DNA of 50,347 bases, taken from the NCBI GenBank assembly GCA_014190435.1, contig BJGJ01000008.1, forward strand, positions 1 through 50,347, given 5' to 3'. The notes under the pieces are model-generated. The model did no database searches. It had not been told where the DNA came from and saw only the letters and a program-made list of their open reading frames with translations. This document shows, one piece after another, positions 9,447-19,700 of the stretch. Each line of letters starts with the position of its first letter. Position 1 is the first letter of the stretch. Both the position numbers and the translations under genes were made by a program. The stretch comes from Methylocystaceae bacterium. Lineage in GTDB: Bacteria; Pseudomonadota; Alphaproteobacteria; Rhizobiales; Beijerinckiaceae.

Positions 9447-10172
9447 TCAAGCGGCAAGACGACTTAAGGCGTCTATGTAAAGCGCTCGCGAAGATGGCAA
9501 AGTTACGCCGCGCGGGGCTAACACATCTCTTATTAAAAAATACCCCGTCAACCGGAACGCTCCGCTGACATCCTCAAATGAAGCACTTTCATCAATATTG
9601 TATAGAAATGCCGGATAAGGCAATAATCTGTCTCTCCAGGGTGCGCCAGCATTACGACTAACCACACACCCTGATTTCGGCGAAACATAAGCCAAGTCTT
9701 CTTTTTCACCAGTTAGCACACAAGCCCGCAAATCTAAGCCATAACCAAGCGCGCTGAGCAAAGCCAATTCAAAACGAGCCATTTTCGCAGCTGCGCTGCG
9801 TCGAATACAAAACTCTACAATAATTTCTTCTGCAAGCTCGAAGAGCGCTTCATGCGGATCTCGCTCGGGCAACAGGCGCATCAACGCAACAAGCGTTGCA
9901 AGACCATGAAGGGTCGGACCGCTATCAAGAAAGCGCGCTGCCCGCAATTCTACCGGCTCGATGACAAATGCGCCCAACTGCTCTTCTAATCGCGCCCGCC
10001 AGGTAGCCATTACCCGGTTACCAGATTGTAAAATTGCCCGCTGCGCACGAGAACGTCCTCCCCGAACAACGCCGAGGCAACGACCTCGCGAACGAGTCAT
10101 AACTTCAAGAATGACAGAGGTCTCGCCATATTTTCTCGCGCCAATGACAAGCCCCATGTCCTGCCATTCCAT
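9447..10172 (-). CDS. recO: DNA repair protein RecO
   Basis: RecO works with RecF and RecR to load RecA onto SSB-coated single-stranded DNA. The 241-residue length is normal. The N-terminal OB-fold starts MEWQDMGLVIGARKYGETSV and has the SRGRCLGVVRGGRS segment. The middle region is helical (RFELALLSALGYGLDL, a strongly conserved RecO stretch). The usual zinc cysteines of some RecO proteins are not evident. It is downstream of era and the DUF1737 gene on the same strand, consistent with the common era-recO arrangement. Confidence 0.95.
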   Translation of the reverse strand: MEWQDMGLVIGARKYGETSVILEVMTRSRGRCLGVVRGGRSRAQRAILQSGNRVMATWRARLEEQLGAFVIEPVELRAARFLDSGPTLHGLATLVALMRLLPERDPHEALFELAEEIIVEFCIRRSAAAKMARFELALLSALGYGLDLRACVLTGEKEDLAYVSPKSGCVVSRNAGAPWRDRLLPYPAFLYNIDESASFEDVSGAFRLTGYFLIRDVLAPRGVTLPSSRALYIDALSRLAA

Positions 10173-10202
10173 TTAACCTCACTCCATCCTCGTTAGCGAT
10201 AT

Positions 10203-10430
10203 TTAAATTTCCGATAATTTAATTTCAGGCGAATAATCTAAATCTTCAGCGTCTTTCGTAACTGCTTGCCCGCAGATAACGCGGCTTTGAGTTGGATCGA
10301 ATGTGAGTGTCGGTGAACCATAGAGAGTCCAACCTTTGCTCAACGCCTCTGAAACACGATGACAAAAAGTAGTATCGTCAGGTCCCGTCAGATAACGATA
10401 AACTGTCGTTACCCTGCTTTTTTTTGACAT
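10203..10430 (-). CDS. DUF1737 domain small protein
   Basis: A 75-residue protein with the DUF1737 signature: YRYLTGPDDTTFCHRVSEAL, followed by KGWTLYGSPTLTFD and VICGQAV. No signal peptide or membrane helix is present, so it is probably cytoplasmic. It lies between era and recO on the same strand, 30 bp before recO and 39 bp after era, so it is probably part of that transcription unit. The function of the family is not known to me. Confidence 0.88.
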   Translation of the reverse strand: MSKKSRVTTVYRYLTGPDDTTFCHRVSEALSKGWTLYGSPTLTFDPTQSRVICGQAVTKDAEDLDYSPEIKLSEI

Positions 10431-10469
10431 AAGGGGCCCTCATACAACGAATCATTTACAGATCTATTA

Positions 10470-11393
10470 TTATGGATCTTTAGGAAACTCCAAGCGCATC
10501 TCCCGATAACGTTCAGGATCATCTGCCCAATTTTCACGTACCTTAACAAAAAGAAACAGATGCACTGGATGACCCGCAGCCTCTGCAATTTCACGCCGCG
10601 CGGCTTGGCCGATAGCCTTGATCGTTCGTCCTGCCTCGCCAATGATAATCTTCTTTTGGCCATCTCGCACTACGAATATCGTCTGTTCTATGCGCGCAGA
10701 GCCATCTTTTTGCTGGGACCAAAGATCTGTCTCTACCGTTGATTGATACGGGATCTCATCATGTAAGCGATCATAAATTTGCTCACGTGTTATCTCTGCC
10801 GCCAACAGACGTAAGGGTGCATCTGAGAGTTGGTCTTCCGGATAAAGCCAGGGTGAAAGAGGCATGAGCCGGCCCATTGACTGCCGCATAACATCAACGC
10901 CATCTCCCGTAAGGGCAGAAATCATAAAAACTTCTAAAAATGTTTCACGACCGCTTAAATCTGCAACAAGCGCCAATAATTTTTCTCTCGTAATTAAATC
11001 AATTTTATTAATAACAAGTATTTTCTTAGTTTTTAATTGCGATAGTCGAGACAATATCGTTTCAACTTCGCTATCAACTCCCCTTCGCGCATCGACTAAT
11101 AAGGATATAACATCTGCATCGGCTGCACCGGAAAAAGCGCTTGCCACCATCGCTCGCTCCAAGCGACGCTTAGGTTGAAAAATACCAGGCGTATCAACTA
11201 AGATAATTTGCGCCAAGCCATCTATCGCAATCCCGCGCACTAGAGCGCGAGTTGTTTGAGATTTACGCGAAACGATAGATACTTTTGCGCCGACCAAGTG
11301 ATTGAGTAATGTTGACTTGCCCGCATTTGGCGCACCCACGAGGGCGACGAATCCACATCGCGTCTGGCTCTCAAGATCATTACAATCGGTCAC
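10470..11393 (-). CDS. era: GTPase Era
   Basis: Era is a GTPase that binds 16S rRNA and assists 30S maturation. The 307-residue product has a G1 P-loop GAPNAGKSTL, G2 at SQTTR, G3 DTPG, and G4 NKID, then a C-terminal KH domain with GEAGRTIKAIG that binds RNA. The start is GTG at 11393, and the sequence GTGA overlaps the rnc stop, so the two are translationally coupled. The rnc-era pairing is one of the most conserved operons in proteobacteria. Confidence 0.97.
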   Translation of the reverse strand: MTDCNDLESQTRCGFVALVGAPNAGKSTLLNHLVGAKVSIVSRKSQTTRALVRGIAIDGLAQIILVDTPGIFQPKRRLERAMVASAFSGAADADVISLLVDARRGVDSEVETILSRLSQLKTKKILVINKIDLITREKLLALVADLSGRETFLEVFMISALTGDGVDVMRQSMGRLMPLSPWLYPEDQLSDAPLRLLAAEITREQIYDRLHDEIPYQSTVETDLWSQQKDGSARIEQTIFVVRDGQKKIIIGEAGRTIKAIGQAARREIAEAAGHPVHLFLFVKVRENWADDPERYREMRLEFPKDP

Positions 11394-12100
11394 ACAACGC
11401 TCTTTTCGTTTGGTTGAGGATCAATTTTCTCTCGCTTTATAAAAGCCGTCGCAGCCGCCTGCTCGGCAGCGCGTTTAGATCCTCCTACTCCGATAATTGG
11501 TTCAAAGCCAGGAAGCTCAACGGCTATTTCAAATCGTGGCGCATGATCCGGCCCCCCGCGAAAAACAAGTCGATATTGCGGCGTTGGCAATCGCCGCGCT
11601 TGCGCCCATTCTTGTAATGCTGTTTTGCTATCACGAAGGTCTGCAGTTGCAGAGAGCATTCTCTCACGAAAAACCTTTTGTACGACTTTTGACACAGCCT
11701 CTATTCCGCCATCAAGGTAGACGGCGCCAATTATGGCTTCGCAGACATCGCCAAGGATCGCACGCTTATTGCTTCCACCTGCTTGCGCCTCTCCCTCCCC
11801 TAGCTGAATATAAGGCCCAACGCCCCAGACTTGCGCCACCTCAGCGCAGGTTTCCTTCCTGACAAGAGCCGCCAAGCGACGAGATAATTCACCCTCGCTT
11901 TGTTCGGGGTAAGCAGCAAACAACATGTGTGCGACAATTAATCCCAATACGCGGTCGCCTAAAAACTCCAAACGCTCATAAGAGAAAGATCGATCTGTCG
12001 ACGCGCTCACATGCGTGAGGGCCCATCCCAACAAACGGCGGTCAGAAAAAAAATAGCCCAACTGCGTTTCTAGAGGACCATAATCAATTTTCATACGCAC
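11390..12100 (-). CDS. rnc: Ribonuclease III
   Basis: RNase III cleaves double-stranded RNA in rRNA precursors and some mRNAs. The 236-residue product has the RNase III signature ERLEFLGDRVLGL at about residues 43-55, the second catalytic acidic cluster in LGDVCEAIIGAVYLDGG, and a C-terminal double-stranded RNA binding domain (KTALQEWAQ... to AAEQAAATAFI). The GTG start at 12100 is supported by an AAGG seven bases upstream; an ATG lies two codons further in. It begins 10 bp after lepB and overlaps era by 4 bp. Confidence 0.97.
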   Translation of the reverse strand: MRMKIDYGPLETQLGYFFSDRRLLGWALTHVSASTDRSFSYERLEFLGDRVLGLIVAHMLFAAYPEQSEGELSRRLAALVRKETCAEVAQVWGVGPYIQLGEGEAQAGGSNKRAILGDVCEAIIGAVYLDGGIEAVSKVVQKVFRERMLSATADLRDSKTALQEWAQARRLPTPQYRLVFRGGPDHAPRFEIAVELPGFEPIIGVGGSKRAAEQAAATAFIKREKIDPQPNEKSVV

Positions 12101-12110
12101 TTTAGCGCCT

Positions 12111-12896
12111 TCAATGCGCTGCGTGAAAGAGACGACCCCAGCGCACAGACCATGGCCAGCGCCAAAAAGTTAGCGCCGACTCATCTTTCTTTACCGAGAA
12201 GAAAACAATTTCAGCCCGGCCAACAAGATTAACGAAAGGCACGTAGCCAACGCCACCAAGATCTGGCGCTATCCTTGAGTCAGTAGAATTATCTCGATTA
12301 TCGCCCATCATGAAATAGTGCTCTGCGGGAACGACAAAGAGATCTGTATTATCATTTATCCCGTGATCGCCTTCAATTTCTATAATCGTGTGTTCTATGC
12401 CGGGGTGATCCGCATCTCCCGGTAAAATCTCTTTATAAGTCGAGACTGGCACTTCTCGCCCTTCTCTGTTTTCAGTTTGCGCTTTTTCAATTGGCTCACG
12501 CGGAACAATCACCCCGTTAATATAAAGTCGACCCTCAATAACCTGAATCCGATCGCCCGGCAGGCCGATCACACGTTTAATATAATCCGTTTCATTATCT
12601 CGCGGCAGTTTAAAAACGACCACATCGCCTCGCTTGGGCGATGCGCCTAGAAGACGACCGGAAAAAATATTGGGGCCAAATGGCATCGAATAGTTTGAAT
12701 AGCCATAGGCATATTTTGATACGAAAACATAATCGCCAATTAATAAAGTTGGGATCATTGATCCTGAAGGAATATTGAAGGGCTGAAAGAAAAGCGTTCT
12801 AATGACGAGCGCAATCGCCAGCGCTTGGATGATTACCTTAACTGTCTCCAGTAGGCCGCCATCCTCCTGCGTTTGTTTTGTCGGATTCCTGCTCAA
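12111..12896 (-). CDS. lepB: Signal peptidase I
   Basis: LepB removes signal peptides from exported proteins at the outer face of the inner membrane. The product (261 residues) has one N-terminal transmembrane helix (VKVIIQALAIALVIRTLFF). The catalytic serine is in PSGSMIPTLLIGD, the general-base lysine in DYIKRVIGLPGD, and the conserved box MGDNRDNSTDSR is complete. A TTG start at 12896 has an AGGGAG at good spacing; a GTG at 12905 overlaps that site and is less likely. It is upstream of rnc in the acpS-lepB-rnc-era run. Confidence 0.95.
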   Translation of the reverse strand: MSRNPTKQTQEDGGLLETVKVIIQALAIALVIRTLFFQPFNIPSGSMIPTLLIGDYVFVSKYAYGYSNYSMPFGPNIFSGRLLGASPKRGDVVVFKLPRDNETDYIKRVIGLPGDRIQVIEGRLYINGVIVPREPIEKAQTENREGREVPVSTYKEILPGDADHPGIEHTIIEIEGDHGINDNTDLFVVPAEHYFMMGDNRDNSTDSRIAPDLGGVGYVPFVNLVGRAEIVFFSVKKDESALTFWRWPWSVRWGRLFHAAH

Positions 12897-12954
12897 CCCG
12901 CACACTCCCTAATTCCCGTTAGCGCCGGGATAGTACCCGACCATAAAGTTCCGC

Positions 12955-13353
12955 TTAGCACGGCACAGCTTCAATGAGAACCTGCGCTTGCGCGAAAGGA
13001 AACTCGTCTGTTAGCGTAAGATGAATGACCGTTTTCATCCCCACAGGCGTCATTTCCTGAAGTTTTTGCGCTGCGCGGCCTGTCAGAGCTATTGTTGGAC
13101 GGCCAGAAGTCAGATTTACTACACCCATATCTTTCCAGAAAACGCCGTCGCTGATGCCCGTTCCCAACGCTTTTGCGCACGCCTCTTTTGCGGCAAAACG
13201 CTTAGCGTATGAGGCCGCGCGTCCAGCCCTGAGATCTGATTTTTTGCGCTCCACATCAGTAAACAATCGATGCGTAAAACGCTTATCATACCGGCTAAGC
13301 GCACGTTCAATCCGCCGGATATCGCAAAGATCATTACCAAAACCGACAATCAC
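12955..13353 (-). CDS. acpS: Holo-[acyl-carrier-protein] synthase
   Basis: AcpS transfers 4'-phosphopantetheine from CoA to acyl carrier protein. The 132-residue size is normal. The magnesium-binding residues lie in [11 protein letters not shown] (Asp near residue 8) and in [15 protein letters not shown] (Glu), the two family motifs. It starts with GTG at 13353, and its start overlaps the pdxJ stop as GTGA, indicating coupling with pdxJ. Confidence 0.96.
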   Translation of the reverse strand: MIVGFGNDLCDIRRIERALSRYDKRFTHRLFTDVERKKSDLRAGRAASYAKRFAAKEACAKALGTGISDGVFWKDMGVVNLTSGRPTIALTGRAAQKLQEMTPVGMKTVIHLTLTDEFPFAQAQVLIEAVPC

Positions 13354-14105
13354 GATGCTTGCACCCGTCCTTCGTCCATCGCTGCTCGCATAGTCCGAAT
13401 TGTTCCGGCTAGACCAACAAACACAGCTTCTCCAATCAAGAAATGGCCGATATTTAATTCGCTGACTTGCGGAAGCATGGATACGCGACGAGCGGTTTCA
13501 TAGTCCAAGCCATGCCCTGCATGAATTTCTAAACCAATCTTGGCTCCATAAGCTGCAGCTTTTTTAATCCGCCCAAACTCATGCTCAGCCTGAGCAGCCT
13601 CATTCATTTCTACGGCATGACACCACGCGCCAGTATGCAACTCAATGACTTTCGCCCCAACTGAACGCGCCGCGTCAATAACCTCCAGACTTGGTTCAAC
13701 AAACAAGGAAACTCTTATGTTGCTCCGTGAAAGTTGATCAACATATGCAAGAAGATAATCATGTGCGCGTATGACATCGAGCCCACCCTCTGTCGTTCGC
13801 TCTGTTCTCTTTTCCGGAACGATACATACTGCGTGCGGCCTAATACCAAGCGCAATATCGAGCATTTGCTCAGTTGCCGCCATTTCAAAATTCAATGGCT
13901 TAGATATTGCCTCTTTAAGACGCATCATATCTGAATCAGTAATATGGCGGCGATCTTCACGCAGATGCGCGGTTATCCCATCGGCCCCAGCTTCTATCGC
14001 GAGAAGAGCCGCACGGAGCGGATCCGGACGCGGACCACCACGAGCATTACGAATGGTCGCAACATGATCGATATTAACCCCAAGCCTCAAATATGAATGA
14101 TCCAT
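13350..14105 (-). CDS. pdxJ: Pyridoxine 5'-phosphate synthase
   Basis: PdxJ condenses 1-deoxyxylulose 5-phosphate with amino-acetone phosphate to pyridoxine 5'-phosphate, in the DXP-dependent vitamin B6 pathway. The 251-residue TIM-barrel protein opens with [19 protein letters not shown], the family hallmark, with the active-site His and further conserved blocks [16 protein letters not shown] and GHGLDYE. It starts 5 bp after the rsh stop and overlaps acpS by 4 bp. Confidence 0.97.
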   Translation of the reverse strand: MDHSYLRLGVNIDHVATIRNARGGPRPDPLRAALLAIEAGADGITAHLREDRRHITDSDMMRLKEAISKPLNFEMAATEQMLDIALGIRPHAVCIVPEKRTERTTEGGLDVIRAHDYLLAYVDQLSRSNIRVSLFVEPSLEVIDAARSVGAKVIELHTGAWCHAVEMNEAAQAEHEFGRIKKAAAYGAKIGLEIHAGHGLDYETARRVSMLPQVSELNIGHFLIGEAVFVGLAGTIRTMRAAMDEGRVQAS

Positions 14106-14110
14106 TTTAG

Positions 14111-16312
14111 TTATCCAATAAAACGCTCGACCTTGCTCACAAGGGGACTTTCTCGCAAACGAGAAATAACAGTCGTAAGGTGTTTAAGATCTGCGACCTC
14201 GAGATCAAATATCATTTCCCTAAAATCAGGAGACAGCGCTTTGAAACGAATATTATCTATATTAGCGCCCGTTTCCCCAATTAGCGTCGCCAGGGTCCCT
14301 AATGTTCCCGGTTCATTTAATGCTGTCGTGATAACACGAGCGGGAAAGAGCTCACGCGTTTCCGCATCAATGTCCCACCGCACATCTAGCCATCTCTCAG
14401 GCTGATCATCAAACGCAGTTAAGGAGGGAGATTGAATAGGATAAATTGTTACACCTTGGCCTGGGGTCAAGATACCGACTATACGATCTCCAGGCACTGC
14501 GCCCCCATTAGGTGCGAAGCTAACTGGCGCATCGCCGCGTAACCCCCGAATTGGGATCGCCGCTTTACTAGCGTCAGGAGATTTAAAGACAACGTTAGCA
14601 TTTGTCTTAACACCAAACCATCCAGGCTCACCTGGACCAATTTGTGTTTGATTAACTTTACGCTCTTCAGTGAAATCCGGATAAACAGCCTTGATGACAT
14701 CTCCAGAATAAATCTCGCCTCTGCCCACGGCAGCAAGGACGTCTTCCACCGAATTTCTGGCAAGTCGCATTAAAACAGGCTTTAATTTGTCATCGGAAAT
14801 AATACGATTAACCCGCTCAAAAGCCCGCTCAACTATTTGGCGTCCTAAGCCAGCGTATTGTCGTCGCACCGCCTCTCTTGTCGCACGTCTAATCGCAGCG
14901 CGAGCTTTGCCTGTCACGACAGCAGACTCCCAAGCAGTTGGCGGGATATGTCCCTCAGCCCGAATAATTTCAACTTCATCGCCATTTTTTAAGTGCGATA
15001 ATACTGGCGCAACACGACCATTGATTTTTGCGCCTACTGCTGAATTACCCAGCTTTGTATGAACAGCATATGCAAAATCGATAGGCGTTGCGCTTCGAGG
15101 CAATGCGATCAAGCCGCCCTTGGGCGTAAAACAAAAAACCTGATCTTGAAATAATTCAAGCCGCGTATGTTCAAGAAATTCCTCAGGACTGTCGCCATGA
15201 GCGAGGAGATCAAGTGTCTCCTGCAGCCAACGAAACGCTCGACTTTCTTTGGCCAGTTCTTCGCGGCCTTCTTCTCCAGTCGCATCCTTGTAGAGAGCAT
15301 GAGCCGCTATTCCGAAGCGAGCAATTTCATGCATTTCTGCTGTACGTATTTGCAATTCAACGCGCTGGTGCCCTGGACCAATGACCGTCGTATGAAGTGA
15401 GCGATAGTCATTTTGCTTAGGCGTTGAAATATAGTCTTTAAATCGGCCAGGAACGCTCGGCCATTTTGTATGTATGAGTCCTAGAGCCCGATAACAATCT
15501 TCAATTGGTCCAACGATAATTCTAAAACCGAAAATATCGGACAATTGTTCAAAAGAGATAGATTTTCTTTCCATCTTTCTCCAAACGGAGAATGGCGTTT
15601 TCTGTCGACCTGTAACAGCAGCCTCAATGCCACGACTTATAAATTCTTGAGTTAGCTCTTCTTCAACGCGCTTAATAGCGCGTCCATTTTTGGTACGCAG
15701 ATCATGCAATCGCTCAGCGATAGCCTTAAAGGCTTCTGGAGATAGATGACGAAAAGCCAATTCCTCTAGTTCTTCACGCAATCTTTGCATGCCGATACGG
15801 CCTGCTAAGGGCGCATAAATATCTAATGTCTCTTGCGCGATACGCGCCCGCTTTTCTGTAGGCACATGATGCAGCGTACGCATATTGTGCAGTCGATCAG
15901 CGAGCTTAACGAGTAAAACTCGAACGTCTTCTGCGACCGCGAGCAATAATTTACGAAAATTCTCGCCTTGGCGCGCTTGTTTAGAGACTAGGTCAAGCTT
16001 TTCAATTTTCGTGAGGCCATCGACAAGCTTGCCAATCTGTTTGCCAAATAAACGATCGATTTCTTCTCTAGTCGTATCAGTATCTTCTATCGTATCATGT
16101 AAAACAGCTGCAACAATTGTCGCATCATCAAGTTTCAGGTCTGTGAGAATGGCTGCGACTTCAAGCGGATGAGAAAAATAGGGATCGCCAGAGGCTCGTT
16201 TTTGCGCGCCATGGGCTTTCATGGCGTAGACATACGCACGATTAAGCAAGTCTTCGTCAACGCGCGGATTATATTTCCGCACTCTTTCAACGAGTTCATA
16301 TTGACGCATCAT
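14111..16312 (-). CDS. rsh: Bifunctional (p)ppGpp synthetase/hydrolase
   Basis: Rsh (RelA/SpoT homologue) makes and degrades (p)ppGpp in the stringent response. Alphaproteobacteria normally have one long bifunctional copy. The 733-residue product has, in order, an N-terminal HD hydrolase domain with [16 protein letters not shown] and VLHDTIEDT, a synthetase domain with FGFRIIVG and the YRSLHT motif, a TGS domain (residues about 385-450, [20 protein letters not shown]) and a C-terminal ACT domain. Both catalytic domains look intact. I place the start at [11 protein letters not shown] because rhizobial Rsh proteins begin there; an upstream ATG at 16336 is possible. It heads the pdxJ-acpS-lepB-rnc-era run. 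Confidence 0.95.
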   Translation of the reverse strand: MMRQYELVERVRKYNPRVDEDLLNRAYVYAMKAHGAQKRASGDPYFSHPLEVAAILTDLKLDDATIVAAVLHDTIEDTDTTREEIDRLFGKQIGKLVDGLTKIEKLDLVSKQARQGENFRKLLLAVAEDVRVLLVKLADRLHNMRTLHHVPTEKRARIAQETLDIYAPLAGRIGMQRLREELEELAFRHLSPEAFKAIAERLHDLRTKNGRAIKRVEEELTQEFISRGIEAAVTGRQKTPFSVWRKMERKSISFEQLSDIFGFRIIVGPIEDCYRALGLIHTKWPSVPGRFKDYISTPKQNDYRSLHTTVIGPGHQRVELQIRTAEMHEIARFGIAAHALYKDATGEEGREELAKESRAFRWLQETLDLLAHGDSPEEFLEHTRLELFQDQVFCFTPKGGLIALPRSATPIDFAYAVHTKLGNSAVGAKINGRVAPVLSHLKNGDEVEIIRAEGHIPPTAWESAVVTGKARAAIRRATREAVRRQYAGLGRQIVERAFERVNRIISDDKLKPVLMRLARNSVEDVLAAVGRGEIYSGDVIKAVYPDFTEERKVNQTQIGPGEPGWFGVKTNANVVFKSPDASKAAIPIRGLRGDAPVSFAPNGGAVPGDRIVGILTPGQGVTIYPIQSPSLTAFDDQPERWLDVRWDIDAETRELFPARVITTALNEPGTLGTLATLIGETGANIDNIRFKALSPDFREMIFDLEVADLKHLTTVISRLRESPLVSKVERFIG

Positions 16313-16484
16313 GCAGAGTGGCCGGGGCTTATGCATTGCACTAGGCTTTTCTTAGCTATGCATGAGACAGCTCAAGCACATAACGCAGACAGCCACAGAC
16401 AACAGTTCAGCTAGAGTATTAGACTAGCTTAACACGCCACTCCAACAAAGAAGTAGATTCCCAGCTCAGAGGCGGCAAAAAAGC

Positions 16485-16871
16485 CTATTCGCCCTCTTCT
16501 TCGACCTCTGCCGGAGGCACCAGGCCCTCGAGACCACGGAGCAAATCTTCTTCCGTCATTCGATCGAACTGAGCTTCTCCGTCAAAATCTACCCCTGTTG
16601 CAGGGGTTAGCGCAGGCGCAGTCTCGGCTTCAGGCTCATCCACTTCCACATGACGCTGAAGAGAATGAATAAAATCCTCTGAAAGATCTTCCGGGGAGAG
16701 GGCCGTCTCAGCAATTTCTCTTAATGCAACAACAGGGTTTTTATCTCGATCGCGATCAACCAGGATTTGCTGACCGGAAGAGATTAGTCGCGCCCGATGG
16801 GCCGCCAGAAGCACGAGATCGAACCGATTTTCGATCTTATCAATGCAATCTTCTACGGTGACGCGCGCCAT
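16485..16871 (-). CDS. rpoZ: RNA polymerase omega subunit
   Basis: Omega helps fold and stabilise the beta' subunit of RNA polymerase. The 128-residue product begins [20 protein letters not shown], the invariant omega N-terminus, followed by [10 protein letters not shown] and [13 protein letters not shown]. The acidic C-terminal extension (rich in Glu and Pro, ending EVEEEGE) is typical of alphaproteobacterial omega. It lies upstream of rsh, as in many proteobacteria (rpoZ-spoT). Confidence 0.97.
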   Translation of the reverse strand: MARVTVEDCIDKIENRFDLVLLAAHRARLISSGQQILVDRDRDKNPVVALREIAETALSPEDLSEDFIHSLQRHVEVDEPEAETAPALTPATGVDFDGEAQFDRMTEEDLLRGLEGLVPPAEVEEEGE

Positions 16872-17358
16872 TTCTCTGAAGCTCCAATAATGATGGGATA
16901 AGGGCTGATACGCTAGATTGAGCTTTATGGCAAGAATGGCGCGATAAGGAAATTATGAATAACGCCGCAGTCTGGGCGGTAATTTGCGCTTTTAATGGGC
17001 GCCAGCGAAATATGGTCTAGGGTGCGCAAGCCCATCTTTGTCCTATTTTGTTAAACAATGAATCCTTTCTATTTTCTGAGCAATGACCCACAAAAGCCCT
17101 TGACCTTAGACCCCATCAGGGCGAATTAACACCTATGACACTGGCGCAATTGCCTACGTTAAAGATATCGGTTTTCACGAGCTCAGGGAAAAAACGATTA
17201 TTTCCAAATGCAACAGCTTTCAAAACGACTCTTTTATACAGGATGACTGCCAGAATAAAATTAGGGATTGCGCTCAAATCGTTGAAACGGGTTGTCGACG
17301 AAGAGGCCAAGGAACGCGATTCCTCAATTGATGATGAAAACCCAATTGCGAGAAAAAA
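16872..17358. other. Divergent spacer between rpoZ and the NYN-domain gene
   Basis: About 490 bp. I see no gene I can support. A reading frame runs from about 17135 through the start of the NYN gene in another frame, but it has no recognisable protein features. A weak TTGACC...AATTAA promoter-like pair lies near 17099. The spacer carries the promoters for the two flanking genes. Confidence 0.45.
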
Positions 17359-17991
17359 ATGGCTAATACTGGTGAACGCATTGCACTTTTTATCGACGGC
17401 GCAAATTTATACGCCACAGCTAAATCTCTTGGCTTTGATATAGATTACAAAAGGCTCCTTCGAGAATTTCAAAACAAAGGAAGACTCATTAGAGCTTTTT
17501 ATTATACGGCTTTGATTGAAGACCAAGAATATTCTTCAATCCGTCCTCTTATCGACTGGCTTGATTATAATGGCTACGCTGTCGTCACAAAGCCAACGAA
17601 GGAATTCGTCGACTCGTTAGGGCGTCGCAAAGTCAAAGGAAATATGGATATTGAACTTGCTGTCGACGCGATGGAAATGGCCGACCATCTTGACCACATT
17701 GTTCTCTTTTCCGGCGACGGAGATTTCCGCTCGCTCGTTGAAGCCCTTCAACGCAAGGGGGTTCGTGTTTCGGTTATATCAACAGTCACCACGCAGCCGC
17801 CAATGATTGCTGATGAATTGCGCCGCCAAGCTGATGAATTTATAGATTTAATCCATCTGGCAAACAGAGTTGGGCGAGATCCTGGCGATAGATCTGATCG
17901 GCCGCCGCCGGCTCGTCAACAAGAACGCCGACCCGTGACGCCTGGTAGCGTGCCAAACGAGGGTGAGCTTGAAGAAGACGATGAGGAATGA
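17359..17991 (+). CDS. LabA-like NYN domain protein
   Basis: A 210-residue protein with one NYN (PIN-like) domain, a fold found in metal-dependent ribonucleases. The acidic residues expected in the active site are visible in ALFIDGANLY, in KGNMDIELAVDAME and in LFSGDGDFRSLV. The last 40 residues are charged and Pro/Arg-rich with an acidic end (EGELEEDDEE), probably disordered. No signal peptide is present. A purine-rich GCGAGAAAA precedes the ATG. In rhizobia this gene is often found near smpB and rpoZ, as here. A role in RNA turnover is an inference from the fold. Confidence 0.88.
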   Translation: MANTGERIALFIDGANLYATAKSLGFDIDYKRLLREFQNKGRLIRAFYYTALIEDQEYSSIRPLIDWLDYNGYAVVTKPTKEFVDSLGRRKVKGNMDIELAVDAMEMADHLDHIVLFSGDGDFRSLVEALQRKGVRVSVISTVTTQPPMIADELRRQADEFIDLIHLANRVGRDPGDRSDRPPPARQQERRPVTPGSVPNEGELEEDDEE

Positions 17992-18059
17992 GCACTCTCA
18001 AAGCATAGCGCTGGCCTAGGCAATTTCGAGCCAATAAAAGTTGGCCTGCTCGAGCAGCG

Positions 18060-18536
18060 CTACCCTTTATCCCGAAGTAAGCGTCCTTTTTCTCTATTCC
18101 AATCGCGCTTCTTCTCAACTTCACGCTTATCATGCAGTTTTTTTCCTCGCGCCAAGGCGACTTCTAATTTAGCGCGTCCCTTTTCATTGAAATATAATTT
18201 GAGCGGAACCATTGTCATACCCTCGCGCTCAATTGCTTGCGACAATTTCGCTAATTCTCGCTTCTTCAAGAGAAGCTTACGCGGACGCTTTGGCGAATGA
18301 TTGAAACGGTTGCCTGCTAAATATTCAGGGATATTGGCGTTAACAAGCCATGCCTCTCCTTGATGGTCCACATGGGCGTAACTTTCAGCAATCGTCGCTT
18401 TCCCTGAACGCAAGGATTTAACTTCCGTGCCCTTTAACTCCAGACCAGCGTCAAAGCTCTCGCCAATTTCATAATTAAAACGCGCCCTTCGATTGTCTGC
18501 GACGATCTTAAAGCCGGGCTCCTTTTTCGTTGCCAA
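18060..18536 (-). CDS. smpB: SsrA-binding protein SmpB
   Basis: SmpB binds tmRNA and is required for trans-translation, which rescues stalled ribosomes. The 158-residue protein has the family blocks [22 protein letters not shown] (only part quoted) and [12 protein letters not shown], and a basic C-terminal tail ([17 protein letters not shown]) that enters the mRNA channel. The start is TTG at 18536. It lies downstream of dapA on the same strand with a hairpin between them. The convergent NYN gene ends 68 bp away. Confidence 0.96.
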   Translation of the reverse strand: MATKKEPGFKIVADNRRARFNYEIGESFDAGLELKGTEVKSLRSGKATIAESYAHVDHQGEAWLVNANIPEYLAGNRFNHSPKRPRKLLLKKRELAKLSQAIEREGMTMVPLKLYFNEKGRAKLEVALARGKKLHDKREVEKKRDWNREKGRLLRDKG

Positions 18537-18589
18537 GGATCGTCCTCAATTCTCTCAACTTAAATTTTACAAAAACAAACTGACCAAAA

Positions 18590-18616
18590 ACATATATCTC
18601 CTAAATTAAAGGAGAT
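18590..18616 (-). terminator. Weak terminator-like hairpin after dapA
   Basis: On the minus strand a 7-bp stem (ATCTCCT with AGGAGAT, forward positions 18610-18616 and 18596-18602) with a 7-nt loop overlaps the dapA stop codon and is followed by ATATGTTTTTGG. The stem is short and AT-poor only in the middle, so read-through into smpB is likely. Confidence 0.45.
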
Positions 18617-19493
18617 CTGCGTAAGCCATCGCCGCACGGATACGTTCTTTTGTCGCTTGCGTTGACCCAACCAGAGGAAGACGAACTTCCTCCTTGACTT
18701 TGCCTAGGAGTGATAAACCATATTTTGCGCCAGTCACGCCGGCCTCCAGGAAAGTTGCAACATGAAGCGGCGTCAACTTGTCTTGAATTTCTAAGGCTTT
18801 TACATAATCACCAGCGAGGCAAGCATTTTGTAGCTCTGCGCATAAGCGCGGCGCAATATTTGACACTACAGAAATACAGCCATGCGCTCCTGCCGCCATA
18901 CAGGCTAAAGCGGTTAAATCATCTCCAGAGAGTTGAATAAATTGAGGACCCATCGCTGCGCGCTGAAGCGAAATACGTCCAATATTTCCTGTTGCGTCCT
19001 TGACCCCAACAATATTCTTTAGCTCAGACAAACGCTTCATTGTTTCAACGCTCATATCCACAACAGAGCGCGGAGGAATATTATAAATTAAAATGGGAAT
19101 CGAAACTGCATCATTTATTGCTTTAAAATGAAGATAAAGACCTTCTTGATTAGGCTTATTATAGTAAGGCGTAACAATCAGCAGACCATCCGCACCGGCA
19201 CGTTCTGCATGGCCCGCAATCGCGATCGCCTCTCTTGTGTTGTTTGAGCCAGCGCCTGCTATAACCGGAACGCGTCTGCGCGCGGCGCGAATCGTCTCTG
19301 TAATGACCTGCCCATGTTCTTCGTGGCTCAGGGTTGGACTTTCTCCAGTGGTGCCAACAGGCACAAGCCCATGCGTGCCATTGTCTATTTGCCAATCGAC
19401 AAGCGCTCTTAAGGAGCCAAAATCGACCTCTCCATTCGCAAAGGGCGTGACCAATGCTGTAATTGATCCGTGAAAAATTGGCTTTTTGCTCAT
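18606..19493 (-). CDS. dapA: 4-hydroxy-tetrahydrodipicolinate synthase
   Basis: DapA condenses pyruvate with aspartate semialdehyde in lysine and diaminopimelate synthesis. The 295-residue TIM barrel has [10 protein letters not shown] at the N-terminus, [14 protein letters not shown], the tyrosine region [14 protein letters not shown] and the Schiff-base lysine in [12 protein letters not shown]. The ATG at 19493 ([10 protein letters not shown]) gives the normal family length; in-frame starts at 19520 and 19550 would add an unusual basic extension. It lies upstream of smpB and is divergent from the transglycosylase gene. Confidence 0.96.
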   Translation of the reverse strand: MSKKPIFHGSITALVTPFANGEVDFGSLRALVDWQIDNGTHGLVPVGTTGESPTLSHEEHGQVITETIRAARRRVPVIAGAGSNNTREAIAIAGHAERAGADGLLIVTPYYNKPNQEGLYLHFKAINDAVSIPILIYNIPPRSVVDMSVETMKRLSELKNIVGVKDATGNIGRISLQRAAMGPQFIQLSGDDLTALACMAAGAHGCISVVSNIAPRLCAELQNACLAGDYVKALEIQDKLTPLHVATFLEAGVTGAKYGLSLLGKVKEEVRLPLVGSTQATKERIRAAMAYADLL

Positions 19494-19700
19494 GGAAACA
19501 GTTATTCTCCTACGCCTCATCCCCGCCGTAATCTCATCGTTAGATGTCATAAGAAAAGACGGTCGCCACTCTTAGCCGCTGGAAGCAGGCGAGAAAAGCC
19601 CTTAGGCGCCGTCCACAGTCTGATAGACGATGGGCACCATAGTTAATGAATCACTAAGGATTTGAGCGCACTCTCACGCGGCTCAGGGAACAAGCTGCCT

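Noticed and set aside
17135-17443. 102-codon frame entering the NYN gene in another frame
   Set aside because: No ribosome site or family; the overlapping NYN frame has clear domain motifs.
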